10,936 nucleotides of DNA, from contig JAXDHQ010000023.1 in NCBI GenBank assembly GCA_034664395.1, positions 1-10,936 of the forward strand, given 5' to 3'. The stretch is from JAOPZW01 sp034664395. Lineage in GTDB: Bacteria > Actinomycetota > Thermoleophilia > Solirubrobacterales > Solirubrobacteraceae. Every line of letters starts with the position of its first letter. The first letter of the stretch is position 1. A model generated the notes under the pieces. The model had not been told where the DNA came from. It did no database searches and saw only the letters and a list, made by a program, of their open reading frames with translations. This document shows, piece after piece, positions 6,582 through 10,936 of this stretch. Position numbers and translations under genes: made by a program.

Positions 6582-7447
6582 GGTCCCGAGCCCCGCTGCG
6601 CCTTGGTCAGGACCTCGACGAGGTCCAGGCGGCGCACGTCGGCGAACGGCGTCACGTGCGGCTGCTGGTCGTCGCTGCCCGCGTTGTCGACGCGGCTGAC
6701 GCGGCCGATCGGGATGCCCGACGGGTAGGGCGACGGGAAGCGGTCGACCTTGGAGGTGGTGCCCGAGGTGACGACGGTCTGCCCGGGGGTGACGACGTCG
6801 TTGCCCGCGGTGGAGGTGAGGACGAGGTCGGTCGGGCGCCCGGCCTCGACCTCGATGAGGCCCTTGACGCTGCTCTCGGCCACGGTCGCGCCGACCTGGG
6901 TGCTGTGGTCGGTGATGAGCGTGACGATCGCCGTCGACGACGTGGTGAACGTCACGCGGCCGACCAGCCCCTGGCCCGTAACGACCGGCTGGTTGGTGCG
7001 CACGCCGTCGGCGGTGCCGCGGTTGATGGTGATCTGCGTGAACCACAGGTTCGGGTCCTGCGCGATGACCTGCGCGGTGACCGGCCCCATGCCGCTCAAC
7101 CCGGCCTGCGCGTTGAGCCCCGCCTGGGCGCGGAGCTGGCGGTTCTCCAGCGCGGCGACCTGGTTGGCGATGACCTGCTGGCGCAGCGCGTCGCGCTCGC
7201 GGCGCAGGTCCTTGACCTCGCCCTTGGCGTGCAGCGTGTCGCCCACCCAGCCGAAGAGGTCGCGGAACGGCTTCAGGGCGCGGCTGGCCCCCTCCTGGAT
7301 CGGCGAGACGACGTCCAGCGCGCCGCGCTGGACGGCGTGCAGCCCGCCGCCGGCGGACTCGCCGAAGTAGGCGGTGAGCAGGATCAGGGAGCTGGCGACG
7401 AGCAGTCCGAGGACTGCCCGCCGCCGGCGGACCGTCTTGTCGTACAC
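6578..7447 (-). CDS. mreC: Rod shape-determining protein MreC
   Basis: MreC is a bitopic scaffold that self-assembles outside the membrane and switches PBP2-RodA on. The 289 residues show a basic N-terminus (TVRRRRA), one transmembrane helix at about 11-28, a coiled coil at about 75-110 (EVKDLRRERDALRQQV, ALENRQLRAQ), and then the two beta-barrel region with family motifs AQVIAQDPNLWF (125-136), INRGTADGV (141-149), GLVGRV (160-165) and VTSGTTSKVDRFP (226-238) leading to GIPIGRV (244-250). The start is GTG at 7447: no other in-frame start exists between it and an in-frame stop at the mreB end. Its Shine-Dalgarno is poor; GGAG lies about 11 bases upstream. The stop overlaps mreD as GTGA. Confidence 0.96.
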   Translation of the reverse strand: MYDKTVRRRRAVLGLLVASSLILLTAYFGESAGGGLHAVQRGALDVVSPIQEGASRALKPFRDLFGWVGDTLHAKGEVKDLRRERDALRQQVIANQVAALENRQLRAQAGLNAQAGLSGMGPVTAQVIAQDPNLWFTQITINRGTADGVRTNQPVVTGQGLVGRVTFTTSSTAIVTLITDHSTQVGATVAESSVKGLIEVEAGRPTDLVLTSTAGNDVVTPGQTVVTSGTTSKVDRFPSPYPSGIPIGRVSRVDNAGSDDQQPHVTPFADVRRLDLVEVLTKAQRGSGP

Positions 7448-7486
7448 GTGGAGGGTGTCTCCAAAGCCTGGTTGGGGGTGCGGGCG

Positions 7487-8539
7487 CTAGTAGCGGCCAC
7501 GTCGCCGATTCCTTGAATTCTTGTTGGTGCGGTGGATGACCTCGAACTCCTCGAGCGAGCGTCCCGAGCCCACCGCCACGCACGTCAGCGGCGACTCGGC
7601 GAGGTGCGCGGGCATCTGGGTCTCCTCGCGCAGGCGCTCGTCCAGGCCCTGCAGGAGTGATCCACCGCCCGCCAGCATGATGCCGCGGTCCATGATGTCG
7701 GACGCGAGCTCCGGTGGGGTCCGGTCCAGCGTCTCCTTGACCGCGTCGATGATCTGCGACAGCGGCTCCTCGAGCGCCTGGCGGATCTCCTCGGAGGTGA
7801 GGACCACGGTCTTGGGCAGGCCCGAGACCATGTCGCGGCCGCGGATCTCGGCCTGGACCTCCTCCTCCATGGGGTACGCCGAGCCGATCTCGAGCTTGAC
7901 CTCCTCGGCGGTCTGCTGGCCGATGAGGAGCTTGTACTCCCGTTTTGCGTAGTTGATGATCGACTCGTCGAGCTCGTCGCCGCCGACGCGGATCGACTGC
8001 GAGACGACGATGCCGCCGAGGCTGATGACGGCCACCTCGGAGGTCCCGCCGCCGATGTCGACCACCATGCTGCCGGTCGGCTCGCCGACGGGCAGGCCCG
8101 CGCCGATCGCCGCGGCCATCGGCTCCTCGATGAGGTAGGCCTGGCGCGCACCCGCGCTGAGGCAGGCCTCCTCGACCGCGCGCTTCTCGACGCCGGTCAC
8201 GCCGCTGGGAACGCACACCACCACCCGCGGATGGGCCCACCGGTTCTGGTGGACCTTCTGGATGAAGTGGCGCAGCATCTCCTCGGTCACGTCGAAGTCG
8301 GCGATGACGCCGTCCTTCAGCGGACGGATGGCCTGGATCGTCCCGGGCGTGCGACCGAGCATGCGCTTGGCCTCGATGCCGACCGCGTGGACCTCGCCGG
8401 TGCGCGAGTCGATCGCCACCACGCTTGGCTCGGACAGGACGATCCCGCGCCCGCGGACGTAGACCAGCGTGTTGGCGGTTCCGAGGTCGACCGCCATGTC
8501 GCGGCCACCGAAGCCTGTGAGGTAGCTGAAGAAGCCCAT
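7487..8539 (-). CDS. mreB: Rod shape-determining actin homologue MreB
   Basis: MreB is a membrane-associated ATP-binding filament that positions the wall-elongation machinery. The 350 residues contain the actin-fold motifs: phosphate-1 DLGTANTLVY (18-27), SEPSVVAID (36-44), VPSGVTGVEKRAVEEA (110-125), IEEPMAAAIGAGLPV (137-151), phosphate-2 DIGGGTSEVAVISLGG (161-176) and the adenosine motif IMLAGGGSLLQGLD (287-300). The N-terminus MGFFSYLTGF is short and amphipathic, suited to membrane contact. The C-terminus ends in a basic NKNSRNRRRGRY (339-350). The ATG at 8539 is the only sensible start for a complete phosphate-1 region, but there is no Shine-Dalgarno before it, only a pyrimidine-rich tract. 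The 39-base gap to mreC and the following overlaps indicate one transcript with mreC, mreD, mrdA and rodA. Confidence 0.97.
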   Translation of the reverse strand: MGFFSYLTGFGGRDMAVDLGTANTLVYVRGRGIVLSEPSVVAIDSRTGEVHAVGIEAKRMLGRTPGTIQAIRPLKDGVIADFDVTEEMLRHFIQKVHQNRWAHPRVVVCVPSGVTGVEKRAVEEACLSAGARQAYLIEEPMAAAIGAGLPVGEPTGSMVVDIGGGTSEVAVISLGGIVVSQSIRVGGDELDESIINYAKREYKLLIGQQTAEEVKLEIGSAYPMEEEVQAEIRGRDMVSGLPKTVVLTSEEIRQALEEPLSQIIDAVKETLDRTPPELASDIMDRGIMLAGGGSLLQGLDERLREETQMPAHLAESPLTCVAVGSGRSLEEFEVIHRTNKNSRNRRRGRY

Positions 8540-8657
8540 GTGAGAGGGGGGGGCGCGCCCACGCGCCGATTGGCGCCCTGAGGGCAGGGCACGGGGCGGC
8601 CGCGGTGGCGCCAGTGTATCGGACGACCAGCGGCCGACCCCCTGTCCCGAAGCCCCC
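8540..8657 (-). promoter_or_regulatory. mreB leader: candidate -10 box, GC hairpins and C-tract, no Shine-Dalgarno
   Basis: Reading toward mreB, a possible -10 hexamer TACACT lies at 8618 to 8613. No good -35 is found at 16-18 bases; GGGACA is 24 bases away, which is too far. Downstream come a 5-base stem with a 4-base loop (8563-8576), a perfect 10-base palindrome gggcgcgccc (8551-8560), and eight C in a row (8553 to 8546) ending in CTCTCAC before the ATG. This is the most likely place for an mre operon promoter, because it is the longest non-coding stretch and follows a possible terminator, but the promoter call itself is weak. Confidence 0.35.
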
Positions 8658-8698
8658 AAAATGCGCTGCAAAGCGCCATGCACGGCGGCGCCGTGCGC
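8658..8698 (-). terminator. Possible intrinsic terminator after maf
   Basis: Just downstream of the maf stop, the transcript can form a 7-base stem GCACGGC/GCCGTGC with a 3-base loop (8696 to 8680). A second stem GCGCT/AGCGC with a 4-base loop follows (8676 to 8663), and then ATTTT (8662 to 8658). The short T-run makes it a modest candidate. Its place between maf and the mreB leader fits a boundary between two transcription units. Confidence 0.4.
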
Positions 8699-8700
8699 GG

Positions 8701-9261
8701 TCAGCTCCCGAGGTCGAGCAGGCCGGGCCAGAGCCCGAGGATCGTGGCCACGGGCAGGCCGACGACGTTGAGGTAGTCGCCGGCGATCCGCTCGACGAGC
8801 GCCCCGCCCCGGCCCTGGATGGCGTAGCCGCCGGCGCGGCCCTCCCATTCGCCCGAGCGCACGTACCAGTCGATGACCTCGTCGTCGACCGCGCGGAACG
8901 TGACCTCGGTCGCGGTCGTCGCGGCCTGCACCGCGCCGTCGGCGCGCAGGAGCGCGACGCCGCTGAAGACCGTGTGGGTGCGGCCGGCCAGCCGCCGCAG
9001 GGTCTCGCGCGCGGCCTCGGCGTTGGCCGGCTTGCCCCAGATCTCGAGCTCCGTGGCCACCAGGGTGTCGACGCCGAGGACGACCTCGCCCTCCAGCGCA
9101 CCGGCCGCGACCGCCTTGCGCAGGGCGTTCTCGCCCGCCACCGCCCGCGGGACGCCGGTGTCCTCCTCGACGACGTCGACCGGCCGCTGCACGAACGCGA
9201 CGCCGAGCTGCCGGAGGATCGCCAGCCGCTGGGGCGAGCGACTGGCCAGGACCAGGGTCAA
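8701..9261 (-). CDS. maf: Maf-family nucleoside triphosphate pyrophosphatase
   Basis: Maf proteins hydrolyse non-canonical or surplus nucleoside triphosphates (dTTP, UTP or modified forms) to the monophosphate and pyrophosphate, and some affect septation. The 186 residues are the usual length. Motifs present are LVLASRSPQR (3-12) at the N-terminus, the ALRKA lysine (K49), GVDTLV with the catalytic-type D65, IWGKP (74-78), H96 with SGVAL, and GGYAIQGRGGALVERIAGDYLNVVGLP (144-170). The IQG form with Q149 points to the YhdE-like dTTP/UTP group rather than the YceF group, an inference from motif form. The TTG start follows the ndk stop by 4 bases, placing LVLAS two residues from the start as in relatives; no alternative ATG or GTG fits. 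It probably shares a transcript with ndk. Confidence 0.95.
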   Translation of the reverse strand: MTLVLASRSPQRLAILRQLGVAFVQRPVDVVEEDTGVPRAVAGENALRKAVAAGALEGEVVLGVDTLVATELEIWGKPANAEAARETLRRLAGRTHTVFSGVALLRADGAVQAATTATEVTFRAVDDEVIDWYVRSGEWEGRAGGYAIQGRGGALVERIAGDYLNVVGLPVATILGLWPGLLDLGS

Positions 9262-9265
9262 TCGG

Positions 9266-9745
9266 TCATCCGAGCTCGGGGAAGAAGATCGCCGTCTCGC
9301 GCGCTGCGGACTCGTCGGAGTCGGACCCGTGGACCATGTTCTGGCCGATCTCCAGCGCGAAGTCGCCGCGGATCGAGCCCGGCGCCGCCTCGAGCGGGTT
9401 GGTGGCGCCGATGACCTGGCGCGCGGCGACGACGGCCTGATGGCCCTCGAGCACCATGGCGACGAGCGGCGCGGAGGTGATGAAGTCGACGAGCTCGCCG
9501 AAGAACGGCTTGCCCTCGTGCTCGGCGTAGTGGCGCTTGGCGAGGTCCTCGGTCGCGCGCATGTGCTTGAGGGCGGCGATGCGCAGGCCCTTGCGCTCGA
9601 AGCGCGCGACGATCTCGCCGGTCAGGCCGCGCGCGAACGCGTCCGGCTTGACCAGGATGAGGGTCCGGTCCTTTGGGGAAGGGTCTCCTTGGGGTTGGAT
9701 GGGCGCCGCCGCGGCCGACGCGGCGGCCGCAGGCGCGCCCGGCAT
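9266..9745 (-). CDS. ndk: Nucleoside diphosphate kinase (start uncertain)
   Basis: Ndk transfers the gamma phosphate from ATP to nucleoside diphosphates through a phosphohistidine, keeping NTP and dNTP pools balanced in the cytoplasm. The family core begins at DRTLILVKPDAFARG (26-40, with K33). It continues through GKPFF (78-82), the GATNPLEAAPGSIRGDFA region (113-130) and the active-site NMVHGSDS (136-143, H139), and ends at FFPELG. As called, the protein carries 25 extra N-terminal residues, Ala/Pro-rich at first, that normal Ndk proteins lack. The ATG at 9745 has an AGGA 8 bases upstream that overlaps the stop of the zinc-ribbon gene. No ATG, GTG or TTG exists in frame closer to the core. 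A strong AAGGAG at 9690-9685 sits 11 bases before codon AAG (K25), exactly where MDRTLIL would begin, hinting at a lost start codon. Confidence 0.95.
   Translation of the reverse strand: MPGAPAAAASAAAAPIQPQGDPSPKDRTLILVKPDAFARGLTGEIVARFERKGLRIAALKHMRATEDLAKRHYAEHEGKPFFGELVDFITSAPLVAMVLEGHQAVVAARQVIGATNPLEAAPGSIRGDFALEIGQNMVHGSDSDESAARETAIFFPELG
9671..9690 (-). promoter_or_regulatory. Shine-Dalgarno-like AAGGAG without a start codon, in the ndk N-terminal region
   Basis: AAGGAG (9690-9685) is the best ribosome binding sequence in this part of the window. No start codon follows it. The codon at the expected place, 9673-9671, is AAG, one base from ATG, and is followed by GAC CGG ACC (DRT), the normal second to fourth residues of Ndk. 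Codons around it (CAA, CAA, GGA, CCT, CCA) end in A or T far more often than in the gene body, as an untranslated leader would. Confidence 0.45.
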
Positions 9746-9755
9746 TCAACCGGTC

Positions 9756-10289
9756 CTACAGCGGTGGCGCTTCGAAGGAGGCGGTCGCCTCCGGTTCGAG
9801 CTCCTCGGGCCGCCGGCGGCGCCGGCGGCGCGGCGTGGGCGTCACGCCGGGGATCTCGGCCTCGCAGTACGGGCAGATGCGCCACTCCGGGTCCAGCGGC
9901 TTGGCGCAGTTGCCGCACGGGTCCTTGAGCTTGCGCAGGCAGTTCGGGCAGCGCAGGAACTCCTTCTCGACCTCGTGGTCGCAGTGCGGGCACAGGAAGT
10001 AGTTCAGCGAGTGCAGCCGCGCCTCGGCCGCCTGCATCTCCAGGTCGCGCTCGCGCACGTCCTCGAGGTACTCGGGCGGCCGCACGATCATGTAGACGAT
10101 CGTGCCGACGAACGGGAACAGCGACGCGACCGTCGCGCAGCCCACGAGCATCGGGTCGGCGATGCGCCGGCGCGCGTCGGCGTACGTGTAGTAGACCAGC
10201 GCCAGCCAGACCACGACGAGGACGAGCACGAGGAGCTTGACGGCCGTGTCGAGCGCCTCGCTGTTGATGCCGAAGATGCCGATGGGCAT
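9756..10289 (-). CDS. Two-helix membrane protein with double zinc ribbon
   Basis: I recognise the domain layout but not a named function. The 177 residues carry two hydrophobic helices (about 15-35 and 46-68), a short acidic linker (EYLEDVRERDLEMQ, 73-86), and then four CxxC knuckles: C100/C103, C114/C117, C125/C128 and C139/C142. These form two treble-clef-like zinc ribbons of the DZR type. The tail is low-complexity, with seven consecutive Arg residues (154-160) and an acidic end. The ribbons are probably cytoplasmic and bind nucleic acid or protein. The ATG at 10289 lacks a Shine-Dalgarno, and an in-frame TAG lies five codons upstream, so no longer start is possible. Its stop is 10 bases before ndk. 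In Streptomyces the folC-ndk interval also holds a small membrane protein, but of another family. Confidence 0.88.
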   Translation of the reverse strand: MPIGIFGINSEALDTAVKLLVLVLVVVWLALVYYTYADARRRIADPMLVGCATVASLFPFVGTIVYMIVRPPEYLEDVRERDLEMQAAEARLHSLNYFLCPHCDHEVEKEFLRCPNCLRKLKDPCGNCAKPLDPEWRICPYCEAEIPGVTPTPRRRRRRRPEELEPEATASFEAPPL

Positions 10290-10351
10290 GGGGACAGTGG
10301 AAGGCTAGACCACGTGGCGGCCGAACCCACCACCCCGGGATCCCCGGCGGA
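10290..10351 (-). other. Short intergenic stretch before the zinc-ribbon gene
   Basis: These 62 bases hold no Shine-Dalgarno for the zinc-ribbon gene. A 5-base stem (10335-10347) with a 3-base loop is present, but it has no T-run after it, so I do not call a terminator. No clear promoter is visible. Confidence 0.4.
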
Positions 10352-10468
10352 TCACAGGAACAGTCGCCCGAAGCCGTAGCCGAGGGCGAAGAAGACGAGG
10401 ATCACGAAGGCGACGATCAGCGCCACCGCCGCGATCATCGCCGGCACCGAAGGTCCGTCGTCGCTCAC
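10352..10468 (-). CDS. Small single-helix membrane protein (38 residues), coupled to folC
   Basis: The frame begins with GTG at 10468, overlapping the folC TGA stop as GTGA, the same coupling geometry seen at mreC-mreD. The product starts VSDDGPSVPA (V read as Met), continues with one strongly hydrophobic helix at about residues 10-30 (MIAAVALIVAFVILVFFALG), and ends YGFGRLFL. Layout is a short acidic N-terminus, one helix and a short tail with a single Arg, giving a likely N-out or tail-anchored topology. I do not recognise the family. The perfect start-stop overlap, GC-ending codons and membrane-helix composition argue that it is a real gene. A short uncoupled reading frame by chance cannot be fully excluded. 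Confidence 0.7.
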   Translation of the reverse strand: MSDDGPSVPAMIAAVALIVAFVILVFFALGYGFGRLFL

Positions 10469-10936
10469 AGCGTGCTCCGGCGCTGCGCGCCGGCCGGGCG
10501 CAGCAGATCGGCGATGAGGTAGATCGAGCCGGTCGCCAGCGCCACCCCGTCCGGGCCGGCGGCCTCGCGCGCGGCCGCCAGGGCTCCGTGCGGGTCGCCA
10601 ACCGTGCGCGCCGGCGGCCCGCCGAGCTGGCGGCACAGCGACTCGAGCGTCGCCGCCGGCAGCACGCGCGGGTTGGCGTTGGCCGTGCACACCACCTCGG
10701 CGCACAGCGGCAGCAGCTCGCGCAGCATCCCCGCCGCGTCCTTGTCGTCGAGGATCGAGACGCAGGCGACCAGGCGCCGGCCGGCGAGGAAGCCCTCGAG
10801 CGCCTCGGTCAGCGCGGCCATGCCGCCGGCGTTGTGCGCGCCGTCGAGCAGCACCTGGGCGCCGCCGTCGCCGGGGTCGACGACCTGGAAGCGCCCGGGC
10901 ACGAGCGTCGAGGCGGCCGCGGCGCGCACCGCGGCC
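10465..10936 (-). CDS. folC: Folylpolyglutamate / dihydrofolate synthase, C-terminal part
   Basis: FolC adds glutamate to folates (and in many bacteria to dihydropteroate) using ATP in the cytoplasm. Only the last 156 complete codons are inside the window; the 5' part lies beyond the right edge. What is seen is the C-terminal Mur-ligase-type domain: PGRFQVV, then VLLDGAHNAGGMAALTEALEGF, the family-defining DGAHN motif, a middle with a CVSILDDKD strand, and GVALATGSIYLIADLL, the GSxYL end motif of FolC. The MurC-F relatives share the fold but not this GSxYL ending. The stop overlaps the start of the 38-residue membrane protein. The neighbouring ndk and mre genes fit the actinobacterial folC locus, where valS commonly lies further upstream. 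Confidence 0.93.
   Translation of the reverse strand, partial: AAVRAAAASTLVPGRFQVVDPGDGGAQVLLDGAHNAGGMAALTEALEGFLAGRRLVACVSILDDKDAAGMLRELLPLCAEVVCTANANPRVLPAATLESLCRQLGGPPARTVGDPHGALAAAREAAGPDGVALATGSIYLIADLLRPAGAQRRSTL

Noticed and set aside
9258..9749. Alternative minus-strand frame overlapping ndk from a TTG start
   Set aside because: It runs out of frame with the Ndk core and lacks every Ndk motif.
10335..10347. Small stem-loop after the 38-residue gene
   Set aside because: The stem is only 5 bases and no T-run follows, so there is not enough to call a terminator.
1..10936. Search for defence genes, integrases, insertion sequences, CRISPR repeats, tRNA or rRNA
   Set aside because: The window is filled by conserved housekeeping genes with gaps of at most 161 bases, and none of these elements was seen on either strand.

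Overview
The window comes from a very GC-rich bacterial chromosome in which every convincing gene lies on the minus strand, so transcription runs from the right edge to the left. Gene order from upstream is folC, a 38-residue membrane protein, a double zinc-ribbon membrane protein, ndk, maf, mreB, mreC, mreD, mrdA, rodA, rng, rplU, rpmA. This is the actinobacterial folC-ndk-mreBCD-pbp2-rodA-rne-rplU-rpmA neighbourhood known from Streptomyces, here in a compact form. The GC content, frequent GTG and TTG starts and the rod-type elongation set suggest an actinobacterium, probably Thermoleophilia (Solirubrobacterales). The lineage is inference.

Right part (about 8700-10936): the end of folC is coupled by a GTGA overlap to a tiny one-helix membrane protein. 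A two-helix protein with four CxxC knuckles follows, then ndk and maf, which both act on nucleoside triphosphates. A possible intrinsic terminator follows maf.

Middle (about 2757-8620): a 161-base leader with a weak candidate promoter precedes mreB, mreC, mreD, mrdA and rodA. This is the complete core Rod complex: the cytoskeletal filament, the scaffold, the membrane partner, the class B transpeptidase PBP2 and the SEDS glycosyltransferase. Several junctions overlap or nearly touch (GTGA, ATGA, one-base gap), which suggests one transcript with translational coupling.

Left part (1-2747): rng encodes an RNase E/G with intact catalytic and zinc-link motifs, a TRAM-like segment and a long charged tail. 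Ribosomal proteins L21 and L27 follow.

The first 30 bases are an inverted copy of a stretch inside rplU, and the L27 reading frame runs into it. This looks like a chimeric contig end rather than real sequence, so the last dozen residues of L27 should not be trusted.

I see no mobile element, CRISPR array, rRNA or tRNA gene, and no gene-free stretch longer than 161 bases. This is mostly conserved housekeeping DNA. The points of real interest are the inverted end, the uncertain ndk start, the RNase C-terminus, two AT-rich codon islands, and the two small uncharacterised membrane proteins.
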